Assembly (NCBI GenBank): GCA_020161935.1
Contig: JAIUNI010000001.1
Location: 682,001-746,000, forward strand
From: Chloroflexota bacterium
GTDB taxonomy: Bacteria > Chloroflexota > Anaerolineae > Aggregatilineales > Phototrophicaceae
Length of the DNA stretch: 64,000 nt
Direction of reading: 5' to 3'
A program made the position numbers and the translations under genes. Below the pieces are notes generated by a model. It worked only from the letters and a program-made list of their open reading frames with translations. It was not told the origin of the DNA and did not search any database. Below, piece after piece: positions 8,282 through 18,067 of this stretch (its first letter is position 1; each line of letters starts with the position of its first letter).

Positions 8282-9916
8282 TTAGCTGGCAGGAGCGTTG
8301 ATGAAACCACCGAAGAACACGCTGAAGTAATCAAATGAACCGGTACGACCAACATGGCTCGGGTTCGCGGCATCCCACATCATCGCGTAGGTCGCGAACA
8401 CGTCGCTGGAGTCGAAGTCTGAACCGTCAGAGAACTTCACGCCTTCGCGCAGGGTGAATGTCCATTCGGTCAGGTCTTCATTGGCCGACCATTCGGTCGC
8501 CAGAGCCGGAACAACGTTACCGCCGCCCAATTCGTAACCCAGCAGCGATTCGTTAATTTGTTCGCAAGCACGGAATGTTTCGCCGTCGCTCTCGTCGTTG
8601 CAGAACAGGCTGATCGGTTCACCATTCTGCTGGAACACAATCTGTTCGCTGTCCGGGTTTTCCATGACACGGAATTGTTCAGCGCCAAACGAACCGGAGT
8701 ATGCACCAGCGATGCTGGCCTTGAATGCGGTCGCATTACCGCCGTGGGCAATCGGGATCATCGGAACAAAATTGGCAATTTCATTGTTGGCTTCGGTATA
8801 GATTGCCAAACGTTCAGCCGGGTCGGAAAGTTGTGCGGCCTGAGCCAAGAGGTCAGTCAGCACCGAGTCCTTGTCGCCAAAGCTGTCGTTCGAGCCAGCA
8901 CCGAAGTGGTAATCAAGGAAGTTGGTCGCATCCGGGTAGTCAGCACCCCAACCGAGGAGGAACAGGGGCAGTTCACCAGCGGAAGCGGCATCGAGGAACG
9001 CGCCGGATTCCATGACGGTGATGTTCACTTCGATACCGAGTTCCTTCAACTGCGCTTGCAGGTCGGTCGCCACGACACCCGGCTGCGGCAGGTAGCCACG
9101 GACGACATCACGGTAGCTCAGGTCAACAGTGATCGGAAGGGTCACACCCGATTCCGCCATCAACGCCTTAGCCGCTTCCAGATCGTATTCCGGTGTAACC
9201 GAGTCAGCGGTGAAGCCGAAAATGCTGGGAGGCATGAACTGGGTGGCAACACTTGATCCCGGAGGATAGAAGTTGTCCACAATACGCTGCTTGTCGATAC
9301 CAATCGCCAGCGCTTGACGAACCTTGATATTGTCAAATGGTGCGAAGGTATTGTTCACGCCCAGATAGAATACGTTGCTTGAAAGACGAGGATACAGCTT
9401 GTAATCCGCGTTGCCTTCAATCGCCACAAAGTCACCGGGGCCGGGGTTGTCGATACCATCAACCGTGCCGGCTTGGAGTTCGTTCCAGCGAGCAGCGGCT
9501 TCCGCATTCCACTTCAGAACAGCGGTGGATTCAATCGGTGCATCGCCCCAGTAATTTTCATTGACGCTGAACACAACCTGTTCACCTTTGTCCCAGCGTT
9601 CCAGCTTGTATGGGCCAGTACCAATCGGCTGTTCGAGGATGTCACCTGCACCGCCGGTAGCCTCGATTTGATCGGCTGAATGGATAGCCATCGCCGAGAA
9701 CGCGACCTTAGCAGTGAGAGCCGGGTCAGGGTTGCAGAACGTAAATTTAAAAGTATAAGGATCAACAGCTTCAATAGCTTTCAAATTGCCAGAGTACCCG
9801 TCCGCGCCGCACTCCACCGAGAGTACCTGCGCGTCTTGGGCGAATGCCGGGATGGCAAGCCCCAGCGACATAGCTGCTACGGCGAGCAGCGGCAGTCTTT
9901 TAAAAACAGATTTCAT
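8282..9916 (-). CDS. Family-5 extracellular solute-binding protein, apparently circularly permuted
   Basis: Secreted peptide/nickel-type binding protein of 544 aa. The start is chosen at 9916 because AAGGAG precedes it and a signal peptide follows, with an AFA cleavage site before Gln27; there is no lipobox Cys. Segment order is unusual. IEAVDPYTFKFTF and PIGTGPYKLERW, normally in the middle of the family, lie at residues 48-60 and 97-106. The normally N-terminal lobe (LLGYELGGGNVVPALATEW, then WTFTLREGVKFSDGSDF) lies at 456-544, the very end. The second binding protein at 63152 has the standard order. Four Cys (36, 61 and two in FCND and RACEQ) may form disulfides. It is the first gene of the operon with two permeases. 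Confidence 0.9.
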   Translation of the reverse strand: MKSVFKRLPLLAVAAMSLGLAIPAFAQDAQVLSVECGADGYSGNLKAIEAVDPYTFKFTFCNPDPALTAKVAFSAMAIHSADQIEATGGAGDILEQPIGTGPYKLERWDKGEQVVFSVNENYWGDAPIESTAVLKWNAEAAARWNELQAGTVDGIDNPGPGDFVAIEGNADYKLYPRLSSNVFYLGVNNTFAPFDNIKVRQALAIGIDKQRIVDNFYPPGSSVATQFMPPSIFGFTADSVTPEYDLEAAKALMAESGVTLPITVDLSYRDVVRGYLPQPGVVATDLQAQLKELGIEVNITVMESGAFLDAASAGELPLFLLGWGADYPDATNFLDYHFGAGSNDSFGDKDSVLTDLLAQAAQLSDPAERLAIYTEANNEIANFVPMIPIAHGGNATAFKASIAGAYSGSFGAEQFRVMENPDSEQIVFQQNGEPISLFCNDESDGETFRACEQINESLLGYELGGGNVVPALATEWSANEDLTEWTFTLREGVKFSDGSDFDSSDVFATYAMMWDAANPSHVGRTGSFDYFSVFFGGFINAPAS

Positions 9917-10158
9917 TATCTCGCTCCTTGAAAATGACACCGAACAACAATCTTTATCCTGTGTACATAATACACAGGTTTCCCCCAAAAGGTTCGTAGC
10001 GCGAAATTGTATCACGATTTTGTACTTTGCCAAATTTACGACTTCACACAAACTTAATGTGTAAAAAAAGTGGCTAAAACGCCGTTTTTTTCTGGCGAAT
10101 ACTTCATACAATGGAAAAGCAAACGGCTGGCGCGGCATACAATTCGGGGGATGACAAG

Positions 10159-10698
10159 ATGAAAATCCAAGGACTTCACCATATTTCGATTGTCAGTGGG
10201 AATGCTCAACGCACCATCGACTTTTACACCGGAGTATTGGGACTGCGGCTGGTTAAGCAAACGGTCAACTTTGATGACCCCGGTTCCGCCCACTGGTATT
10301 GGGGTGTTGACGAGGGCAAACCCGGCACGCTGATTACTTATTTTGAACGCGACCCCGCGAAGGAAGCTGCTGTGCAAATGAGAGCAGGGCAGACCCATCA
10401 TTTGGCCTTCGCTGTTGCCGATGAAGCTGAACAAGCTGAGTGGCGTGAACGGCTGATCGCGGCGGGTTATCGTGTGTCACCAATCATGGATCGTGTGTAC
10501 TTCAAGAGCATATATACTACTGACCCTGATGGTCACATTGTCGAGTTAGCGACCGTTGGCCCCGGCTTCCACTTTGATGAAGATGTAGCTTCACTCGGAA
10601 CGCAGCTTAAGCTGCCGCCGTGGTTGGAGTCGCAGCGTGAATTAATTACCCATCGTTTAGACCCGTTAACCGTTCCAGAGTGGAAAGCTCCACAATAA
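10159..10698 (+). CDS. VOC/glyoxalase-family protein resembling a shortened MhqO dioxygenase
   Basis: Small metal-dependent VOC-fold protein, 179 aa. The ATG at 10159 is chosen for its GGGGG upstream and the typical KIQGLHHISI beginning; an earlier in-frame ATG at 10111 lacks this. The first half (LRLVKQTVNFDDPGSAHWYWG) matches the opening of MhqO-type ring-cleaving dioxygenases. The second half (THHLAFAVADEAEQAEW, then IVELATVGPGF and LPPWLE) matches the end of the same roughly 310-aa family. The two middle modules are missing. Ligands are probably His7/8, His of THHLAF and Glu of IVELAT. The hydrolase gene follows after 9 bp, as in mhqO-mhqD type pairs for quinone or catechol stress. Confidence 0.82.
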   Translation: MKIQGLHHISIVSGNAQRTIDFYTGVLGLRLVKQTVNFDDPGSAHWYWGVDEGKPGTLITYFERDPAKEAAVQMRAGQTHHLAFAVADEAEQAEWRERLIAAGYRVSPIMDRVYFKSIYTTDPDGHIVELATVGPGFHFDEDVASLGTQLKLPPWLESQRELITHRLDPLTVPEWKAPQ

Positions 10699-10707
10699 GG
10701 ATGACCG

Positions 10708-11343
10708 ATGAGACAAACTGAATTACACCAAGGGCAACCTGTTTTACGTGCCGGAGCCGCGCCGGAAAATGCGCGTGGGGCGATGATTTTAGTGCATGGT
10801 CGGGGCGCAACCGCCGAGGATATTTTGACGCTCGCCTCGGAGTTCGAGCAGCCTGACTTTACCTACCTCGCGCCGCAAGCCGCCGGTTACCAGTGGTATC
10901 CGAATCGCTTTATCATGCCGGTTGCCACCAACGAACCCTACTTATCTTCCGCGCTTCAAGTGGTCGGTGACTTGATTACGAACCTTGAAAAAGCGGGTAT
11001 CCCCAGACAAAAAATCATACTGGCTGGATTTTCTCAGGGCGCATGTCTCGCACTGGAATATGCCGCTCGTAACCCGCAGCACTATGGCGGCGTTATTGGC
11101 TTTAGCGGCGGCCTCATCGGCGACGTTTTGCAGGAATACACGGGTTCGCTGGAAGGAACGCCTGTGTTCCTCGGTTGCAGCGATGTGGATTTCCATATCC
11201 CGAAGGAGCGCGTCATCGAGAGTGCCGCTGTATTCCGCAACTTAGGTGCAGCCGTCACCGAGCGTTTGTATCCCAACATGGGGCATACGGTGAACGAAGA
11301 CGAGATCAACGCTGCCAAGCGCATCATGGCGGGGGTTCACTAA
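10708..11343 (+). CDS. Alpha/beta hydrolase, MhqD-like carboxylesterase
   Basis: Cytoplasmic phospholipase/carboxylesterase-family hydrolase of 211 aa. The nucleophile elbow GFSQGAC, the acid in GCSDVDFHIP and the base in PNMGHTVNEDE form a complete Ser-Asp-His triad. LVHGRGATAEDI supplies the oxyanion region. The sequence resembles MhqD, which is coregulated with MhqO-type dioxygenases in Bacillus under quinone stress (established knowledge). Adjacency to the VOC gene supports the same pairing here. The true substrate is not known. Confidence 0.88.
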   Translation: MRQTELHQGQPVLRAGAAPENARGAMILVHGRGATAEDILTLASEFEQPDFTYLAPQAAGYQWYPNRFIMPVATNEPYLSSALQVVGDLITNLEKAGIPRQKIILAGFSQGACLALEYAARNPQHYGGVIGFSGGLIGDVLQEYTGSLEGTPVFLGCSDVDFHIPKERVIESAAVFRNLGAAVTERLYPNMGHTVNEDEINAAKRIMAGVH

Positions 11344-11447
11344 TCTGACGTTTGGCTGAAACTGGTATGACAATCTCGATTTGTCAGGCTGGACTTTTAT
11401 TGTTTACTATACAGATGATATCCAACTGCTTTTGAAAGCGACCTATT

Positions 11448-13154
11448 ATGCCTGCTATCCCTTCTGACATTGAAATTGCTCAAGCCGCGAAGCCGCTTCA
11501 CATCAGTAAAATCGCTGAACAATTGGGTTTAGACCCTGAAACCGATCTCGAACACTATGGCAAATACATGGCGAAGATCAATCTCAGTGTCTTGGATCGC
11601 CTGAAGGATCGTCCTAACGCTCGCTATGTCGATGTCACCGCGATTACTCCGACACCGCTAGGCGAGGGTAAGTCAACCACCACGGTTGGCTTGGGGCAGG
11701 CGCTGAACCTCATTGGCAAAAAGGCGACTATTACCATTCGCCAACCCTCGCAAGGCCCGACCTTCGGCATCAAAGGTGGCGCGGCAGGTGGCGGTTACAG
11801 TCAAGTTATCCCGATGGAAAACTTCAATCTCCATCTGACGGGCGATATACATGCCATCACCGCCGCCCATAACCTGATTGCCGCCATGATCGACAACCAT
11901 CTCTACCACGGCAACGCGCTCAATATTGATGTGCATAATATCGTGTGGCGGCGCGTCATGGACTTGAACGACCGCGTTCTCCGCAACGTTATCGTTGGCT
12001 TGGGTGATAAGGCCGATGGTATTCCACGTCAAACGGGCTTCGACATCACCGTCGCCTCAGAAATTATGGCAATCTTGGCGCTAACTACTTCGATTGAAGA
12101 CCTGCGCGAACGCATCGGCAAGATGGTAATTGCCTACAGCAGCGATAAAAAACCGATCACCGCCGAGCAGTTGCAAGCGGCTGGTGCGGCTACCGTGCTG
12201 CTTCGTGATGCCATCAAACCGACCCTCATGCAAACGCTCGAAAACACACCCGCCATCGTTCACTGCGGTCCGTTCGCCAATATCGCCCACGGCAATTCCT
12301 CGGTGCTGGCGGATATGATCGCGGTCAAGTGCAGTGATTATGTGATAACCGAATCGGGCTTTGGCGCGGACATCGGTGCCGAAAAGTTCTTTAACATTAA
12401 GTGTCGCATCTCTGAACTCAAACCGAATGCTGCCGTCCTCGTGGTGACAGTACGTGCGCTGAAAGCCCATACCGGGAAATATAAAATCACCCCCGGTAAA
12501 CCCCTTGACTCAAACCTGACCAGCGAGAATATCGCTGATGTTGAGGTGGGTGCCGCCAATATGGTGCGCCACCTTGAAAATATGCGGAAGTTCGGCGTGA
12601 ATCCTGTGGTCGCTATCAACACCTTCTCGACCGATACCGAAAATGAAATGGCTGCTATTCGCGAGATCGCGATCTCGGCGGGGGCTGTCGGTGTCTCGGT
12701 CGCGCGGAATTGGGCGGAGGGCGGGAAGGGCGCAGCCGAACTCGCGGAAATGGTGGTCACGGCTTGCGAACAGCCCAATGATTTCCAGTATCTGTATCCG
12801 GTCGCGTGGCCGATTCGCAAGAAGATTGAAACGATTGCGACCGAGATTTACCGTGCTGATGGTGTGGATTACACACCTGAAGCCGAGCGCCAAATTGATA
12901 TGTTCGAGCAAAATGGTTTTGGCGAAATGCCAATCTGTATGGCAAAAACCCATCTGAGCTTCACGGCTGATCCCACCGTAAAGGGTGCGCCAACAGACTT
13001 CCGGTTGCCAATTCGCGAGGTGCGTGCGTCTGTCGGTGCCGGTTTCATTTACCCCCTCTGCGGCGAAATGCGTACCATGCCCGGTTTGCCCTCCCATCCA
13101 GCGGCTGAACGAGTTGACCTTGATGAAGACGGACGTGTTGTTGGGTTGTTCTAG
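11448..13154 (+). CDS. fhs: Formate-tetrahydrofolate ligase
   Basis: ATP-dependent synthesis of 10-formyltetrahydrofolate from formate, linking formate to one-carbon metabolism and purine synthesis. It has 568 aa, about the usual length. The P-loop-like TPLGEGKSTTTVGLGQAL, the FGIKGGAAGGGYSQVIPME segment and FNLHLTGDIHAI are signature regions. The C terminus GEMRTMPGLPSHPAAERVD is also typical. It appears to be a single gene between the hydrolase and the GH2 gene. Identification is secure. Confidence 0.97.
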   Translation: MPAIPSDIEIAQAAKPLHISKIAEQLGLDPETDLEHYGKYMAKINLSVLDRLKDRPNARYVDVTAITPTPLGEGKSTTTVGLGQALNLIGKKATITIRQPSQGPTFGIKGGAAGGGYSQVIPMENFNLHLTGDIHAITAAHNLIAAMIDNHLYHGNALNIDVHNIVWRRVMDLNDRVLRNVIVGLGDKADGIPRQTGFDITVASEIMAILALTTSIEDLRERIGKMVIAYSSDKKPITAEQLQAAGAATVLLRDAIKPTLMQTLENTPAIVHCGPFANIAHGNSSVLADMIAVKCSDYVITESGFGADIGAEKFFNIKCRISELKPNAAVLVVTVRALKAHTGKYKITPGKPLDSNLTSENIADVEVGAANMVRHLENMRKFGVNPVVAINTFSTDTENEMAAIREIAISAGAVGVSVARNWAEGGKGAAELAEMVVTACEQPNDFQYLYPVAWPIRKKIETIATEIYRADGVDYTPEAERQIDMFEQNGFGEMPICMAKTHLSFTADPTVKGAPTDFRLPIREVRASVGAGFIYPLCGEMRTMPGLPSHPAAERVDLDEDGRVVGLF

Positions 13155-13242
13155 CATCCATTTGATTGCGAAATCATATGGGGGACAATTATTATTGAGG
13201 CTCTAAGGTTTACCGAGTTATTCATATTAAGGATGTACTGCC

Positions 13243-15441
13243 TTGCGATCAATTATTCCATTTAACACTGATTGGTTGTTTACACCTGCTGACGTATCGG
13301 CGGATGTGCCGGATTCACAATTTGAACCGATAACGCTGCCCCATACCAACAAGGTATTTCCCTATCATAATTTTGATAACCATGAGTACCAATTTATTTC
13401 GACCTATCGCAAGCGGTTTAAACTGCCCGAACCGCGCGACGGTCGCCGCCTGTTCATCGACTTTGAAGGTGCGATGATCGCCAGCGAGGTTTTTGTGAAT
13501 GGCGTAAAAGTCGGAGACTATGAAGGTGGGTTTACACCGTTTTCGTTCGACATTACCGATTTCGTAGATGAAACACGCGAAAACCTGCTCACCGTGCGCC
13601 TCGATTCCAGTGAACGGCCTGATATTCCACCGTTCGGCTTTGTTGTCGATTATCTCACCTTTGGCGGTATCTACCGCGAAGTCGCACTGCGTTACGTCGA
13701 ACCAGTCTATGTCAAAGACGTGTTCGTCCGCACCAAAGATGTACTCACGAAAAGCCCAAGCGTCGAAGTGGATGTCACGCTGATGAACCACAGTTCGCAG
13801 CCAGTTACGATCACACTTTCGTCTGCTGTGGCAACGGCTGACGGCCTTCGGATTGATAATGATAGTAATCAGATCGCCCTGCCACCGAACCAAGAGCATG
13901 TGTTCACCGTGGTGGGGTTGACCGCGCTGGGGCAGGTGGAGCTGTGGTCGCTCACCCATCCCGCCCTCTACACCCTCGAACTTGAAGTGCGTCATAACGG
14001 GCAGCAGATCGACCTCCAAACCAGTACATTCGGTTTCCGCGAGGCCGAGTTCCGCAAAGACGGCGGTTTCTATTTAAACGGCGAACGGGTGAAGCTCATT
14101 GGCCTCAATCGTCACCAAACCTATGCCTATATCGGTGCAGCCGCGCCCGCACGTTTGCAGCGCAAGGACGCAGACATCATCAAGTACGAGTTAGGCTGCA
14201 ACATCGTTCGCACCTCTCACTATCCGCAGTCAAAACACTTCATCAACCGCTGTGATGCCATCGGTCTTCTCGTGTTCGAGGAAATCCCCGGTTGGCAGCA
14301 TATCGGCGATAACGATTGGCAGGGCATTTCCCTTCGCGATGTAGAAGCCATGATTCTGCGGGATCGTAATCACCCATCAATTATCATGTGGGGTGTTCGC
14401 ATCAACGAGTCTCAAGATAACACCGCCCTCTACCGTGCTACCAATGACCTCGCCCACAAGCTCGACCCGACACGTCAAACAGGCGGTGTGCGCTACTTCC
14501 AAAACAGCGAATTTTTAGAGGATGTATTCACCTACAACGACTTCTCGAACACCGTTGTTGACCCTGTGAACATGCCGCACCTCGTCACCGAGTTTAACGG
14601 GCATATGTACCCCACCAAGAGCTTTGACCAAGAAGAACGCTTGGTGGAACACGCGCTGCGCCACGCCCGCGTGCAGGATAAACAGTTGAGTATGAGCAGT
14701 GTCGCAGGTGCAATCGGCTGGTGTGCCTTCGACTACAACACCCACAAAGAATTTGGCTCCGGCGACATGATTTGCTACCACGGTGTCATGGATATGTTCC
14801 GCCTCCCCAAATACGCCGCTTACTTTTACGAAAGCCAGATCTCGCCGGATGTCCGCCCCGTTTTACGCGCCGCTACCATCTGGTCGATGGGCGACCGCAG
14901 CGGTGGTGGCAACGACCCGCTGACCGTATTTAGTAACTGTGACGAAATTGATGTTCACGTTGGCGATAATCATATCGGTCGTTTCCAGCCGGACCGTGCT
15001 GCCTTCCCGAATCTACCACATGCGCCCTTCACCGTGCCGGGGATGCAGTTGTGGCTGACATGGGGTGGCAAGCTCCCTGTGCTGCGTGTTCAAGGTTATT
15101 ACAATGGTCAGCCTGTCATCGAGCAGAAAATTGATTGCAGCCCACAGCCAGCCCAATTGTTGCTGCTGCCCGACGACTTGGAACTGAATGCCGACGGCGC
15201 GGATACGACCCGTATCGTATTCAAGATTGCCGACCAGTATGGCAACCGTCTGCCGTTCGCCATCAAATCGGTGTCGTTCGAGGTGGAAGGCCCAGCCGAA
15301 CTTTACGGCGAAAACCCGTTCCCGTTGGTGGGCGGTCACGCCGCCATGTACCTTCGTGCAGGCCGCAATCCCGGATTGGTGACCATTCGTGCTAAGGCGG
15401 ATCGTCTGCCGGATGCTTCAGTCACGATCAATCTGATCTAG
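13243..15441 (+). CDS. Glycoside hydrolase family 2 protein
   Basis: Retaining beta-glycosidase (galactosidase, glucuronidase or mannosidase type), 732 aa. The start is a TTG with AAGGA nine bases upstream; no better in-frame start is near. Order of domains: sugar-binding jelly roll (about 1-170), immunoglobulin-like beta domain (170-270), TIM barrel (270-570) and C-terminal beta domains. The acid/base is Glu389 in WGVRINES and the nucleophile is Glu450 in LVTEFNGHM. FYLNGERVKLIGLNRHQTY opens the barrel. There is no signal peptide, so it is probably cytoplasmic. Substrate cannot be set from sequence alone. Confidence 0.9.
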   Translation: MRSIIPFNTDWLFTPADVSADVPDSQFEPITLPHTNKVFPYHNFDNHEYQFISTYRKRFKLPEPRDGRRLFIDFEGAMIASEVFVNGVKVGDYEGGFTPFSFDITDFVDETRENLLTVRLDSSERPDIPPFGFVVDYLTFGGIYREVALRYVEPVYVKDVFVRTKDVLTKSPSVEVDVTLMNHSSQPVTITLSSAVATADGLRIDNDSNQIALPPNQEHVFTVVGLTALGQVELWSLTHPALYTLELEVRHNGQQIDLQTSTFGFREAEFRKDGGFYLNGERVKLIGLNRHQTYAYIGAAAPARLQRKDADIIKYELGCNIVRTSHYPQSKHFINRCDAIGLLVFEEIPGWQHIGDNDWQGISLRDVEAMILRDRNHPSIIMWGVRINESQDNTALYRATNDLAHKLDPTRQTGGVRYFQNSEFLEDVFTYNDFSNTVVDPVNMPHLVTEFNGHMYPTKSFDQEERLVEHALRHARVQDKQLSMSSVAGAIGWCAFDYNTHKEFGSGDMICYHGVMDMFRLPKYAAYFYESQISPDVRPVLRAATIWSMGDRSGGGNDPLTVFSNCDEIDVHVGDNHIGRFQPDRAAFPNLPHAPFTVPGMQLWLTWGGKLPVLRVQGYYNGQPVIEQKIDCSPQPAQLLLLPDDLELNADGADTTRIVFKIADQYGNRLPFAIKSVSFEVEGPAELYGENPFPLVGGHAAMYLRAGRNPGLVTIRAKADRLPDASVTINLI

Positions 15442-15554
15442 TTACGCTTGAAAGGGGAGGCATCTTTTCTGAACAAGTGTCTCCCTTGTAGCACTTAAAA
15501 CTACGCTCGTTATAATTGAGTTCGTTTGGTTGATGCACGCAGGACATAAATGGC

Positions 15555-17051
15555 ATGGTAAATTATATTTTAGCTTTGGATCAGGGGACGACCTCCTCGC
15601 GCGCGATAGTCTTTGACCGTACGGGTCATATCGTCGCCACTGCCCAAAAAGAATTCCCGCAGCTTTATCCGAAACCCGGTTGGGTGGAGCATGACCCCGC
15701 TGCCATCTGGCAAACGCAGTTGGATATGGCGCGGCAGGTGATTAAAACCAAGCAGCTATCCGCCGCCGATATTGCGGCGATTGGCATCACCAACCAGCGC
15801 GAAACAACCATCATCTGGGATCGCGAAACGGGTGAACCCATCCACAATGCCATCGTTTGGCAAGACCGCCGCACAGCCGCATTTTGCGATCAGCTAAAAG
15901 CCGAAGGGTTTGATAAAACCATCCGCGAAAAAACGGGCTTGGTGACTGATGCTTACTTCTCTGGCACAAAGGTTGCGTGGCTGCTCGACAATGTTGCCGG
16001 TGCGCGTGAACGGGCGGAAGCGGGGAAACTCGCCTTCGGTACGATTGATAGCTTCCTGATCTGGCGGTTAAGCGGCGGTCGCTTACACATTACCGATGTA
16101 AGCAATGCTAGCCGTACCATGCTCTACGACATCCACAAGCGTTGGTGGTCAAATACTATTCTCAAGCGGCTGAATATTCCTGTGTCCCTGCTGCCGCAGG
16201 TCGTTCCCAGCAGCATGGTCTACGGGCAAACCGCGTCGGAAATCTTCGGTGCGCCGGTCAACATCGCCGGAATCGCGGGCGATCAGCAGGCCGCCACTTT
16301 TGGTCAAGCCTGTTACGAACCCGGTATGGTCAAAAATACCTATGGTACGGGCTGCTTTATGTTGATGAACACCGGCAGCGAGGCGAAGACCTCTCAAAAC
16401 AACCTGCTTACAACAGTCGGTTGGACGGTCGGGCAAGAACCGATGCAGTACGCCCTCGAAGGCAGCGTTTTTATCGCTGGTGCGGCTGTTCAATGGCTGC
16501 GTGACGAGATGAAACTGATAACGAACGCCTCCGAAACCGAACCGCTTGCCCGCAGCATCCCGAACACAGGCGGCGTGTATGTTGTTCCGGCCTTCGTTGG
16601 CTTGGGCGCTCCCTATTGGGATCAGTATGCTCGTGGCGCGATTGTCGGCCTCACGCGCGGCAGTGGTCGCGCCCAAATCGTACGCGCAACGTTGGAAAGT
16701 ATCGCCTACCAAACCCGCGATGTTCTTGAGGCCATGCGCGCCGACTCGGGTCTCGACGTACAAGCCCTGCGTGTGGATGGTGGGGCGGTGCGGAATGACT
16801 TCCTGATGCAGTTTCAGGCCGATATTCTCGGTGTGCCGGTGCAGCGCCCCGTCGTGACCGAGACCACTGCCCTCGGTGCGGCCTATCTAGCGGGTTTAGC
16901 CGTCGGCTATTGGTCGTCCCAAACGGAAATTGCGAGCCAATGGGCGCTGGAAAAAACCTTTGAGCCGAAGATGTCGGTTGCGACACGCGATTCGCTTTAT
17001 GCAGGTTGGCAGCGTGCTGTTGAACGCGCCCAACACTGGGAACAAGAATAA
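15555..17051 (+). CDS. glpK: Glycerol kinase
   Basis: Phosphorylates glycerol to sn-glycerol 3-phosphate in the cytoplasm; 498 aa, the full family length. FGGY-kinase signatures are visible: [13 protein letters not shown] at the N terminus, [11 protein letters not shown], the [12 protein letters not shown] catalytic region and KNTYGTGCF. The C-terminal motif [18 protein letters not shown] is characteristic of GlpK. It heads a cluster with a PfkB-type kinase and glpD. A possible promoter with TATAAT at 15511-15516 lies upstream, but its -35 is weak. Identification is secure. Confidence 0.97.
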   Translation: MVNYILALDQGTTSSRAIVFDRTGHIVATAQKEFPQLYPKPGWVEHDPAAIWQTQLDMARQVIKTKQLSAADIAAIGITNQRETTIIWDRETGEPIHNAIVWQDRRTAAFCDQLKAEGFDKTIREKTGLVTDAYFSGTKVAWLLDNVAGARERAEAGKLAFGTIDSFLIWRLSGGRLHITDVSNASRTMLYDIHKRWWSNTILKRLNIPVSLLPQVVPSSMVYGQTASEIFGAPVNIAGIAGDQQAATFGQACYEPGMVKNTYGTGCFMLMNTGSEAKTSQNNLLTTVGWTVGQEPMQYALEGSVFIAGAAVQWLRDEMKLITNASETEPLARSIPNTGGVYVVPAFVGLGAPYWDQYARGAIVGLTRGSGRAQIVRATLESIAYQTRDVLEAMRADSGLDVQALRVDGGAVRNDFLMQFQADILGVPVQRPVVTETTALGAAYLAGLAVGYWSSQTEIASQWALEKTFEPKMSVATRDSLYAGWQRAVERAQHWEQE

Positions 17052-17124
17052 ATGTTAGGCGTTGTTTATGTCGCAAGTTCAAAATATGATGAGATGCTTA
17101 TTTAGTAGGTAAATATTAGGTTCG

Positions 17125-18036
17125 ATGATGGCTAAAATACTTGTTGCTGGCCTTGTGAATGTTGAAACGACCCTCAAAGTTGAATCCTTTCCCATTCAAT
17201 ATTCGCCCGTACTCTATCCCTTTCATGGTGTGAACAGCGCTGTCTCTGGTGTAGGCTTTAATGTCGCAAAGGCACTGACGCGCTTAGGCAATACCGTCGA
17301 GTTTTTATCACTCGTTGGTAAAGACACCTCGCAAAAGCTCGTGAAGCAGTCGCTCACCGATGAGGGTATTCGCGGTAAATATGTTCTGGATCGGCTGAAG
17401 CACACACCGCAGTCGGTTGTCATCTATGACTCGTATGGCAATCGACAGGTCAATACCGACTTGAAAGACATTCAAGACAGCTTCTACCCGCAGGTCTTGT
17501 TTGAACAGGCTGTTCATAGTTGTGAGATCGCCGTTCTCACTAACATTAACTTCTCCCGCCCTTTTCTTGAACTCGCGCGAAATGCTGGCAAAATAATAGC
17601 GTCGGATGTACACGCCATCTCCGATATTGAAGATCGGTATAATCGCGACTATATGGCTGCCGCCAATATCCTGTTCATGAGCCATGAAAACTTGCCTTGC
17701 TCGCCCGAAGATTGGGCGCGTTGGCTTATTCACCGCTACGGTACCGAAATAGTTGTGATCGGCTTGGGTTCACAGGGCGCAATCCTGTCGGTCAAGCGGG
17801 AAAACTACCTCGGTCACATTCCATCAGTCATAACACGACCCGTTGTCAATACGGTTGGGGCGGGGGACGCATTATTTTCGTCTTTCATTCACTTTTATCA
17901 GCAAACAGGCAATCCTTACGCGGCGATCCGCAAAGCAATGGTTTATGCCTCGTACAAAATTGGTGCGGTGAGTGCGTCCGATGGTTTCTTGAGTGAACCA
18001 GAACTGGACGCATGGTGTGAACGGGTCGCCGTCTAA
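17125..18036 (+). CDS. PfkB-family carbohydrate kinase of unknown substrate
   Basis: Ribokinase-like sugar kinase of 303 aa. The N-terminal sugar site (SGVGFNVAKALTRLGNTVEFLSLVG) and the C-terminal anion hole with catalytic Asp (NTVGAGDALFSSFIHF) are both intact. It lies between glpK and glpD, so a role in the same catabolic route is possible; no glp operon needs such an enzyme, so the substrate is open. Candidates are fructose, ribose, tagatose phosphates or nucleosides. The first half lacks the lid motifs that would separate these. Confidence 0.85.
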   Translation: MMAKILVAGLVNVETTLKVESFPIQYSPVLYPFHGVNSAVSGVGFNVAKALTRLGNTVEFLSLVGKDTSQKLVKQSLTDEGIRGKYVLDRLKHTPQSVVIYDSYGNRQVNTDLKDIQDSFYPQVLFEQAVHSCEIAVLTNINFSRPFLELARNAGKIIASDVHAISDIEDRYNRDYMAAANILFMSHENLPCSPEDWARWLIHRYGTEIVVIGLGSQGAILSVKRENYLGHIPSVITRPVVNTVGAGDALFSSFIHFYQQTGNPYAAIRKAMVYASYKIGAVSASDGFLSEPELDAWCERVAV

Positions 18037-18067
18037 GGCAAAGCCGTAGATAGAATAGGTTGTCATC

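Noticed and set aside
11344..11447. Tetrahydrofolate riboswitch before fhs
   Set aside because: The gap is only 104 bp and shows none of the conserved folate aptamer stretches.
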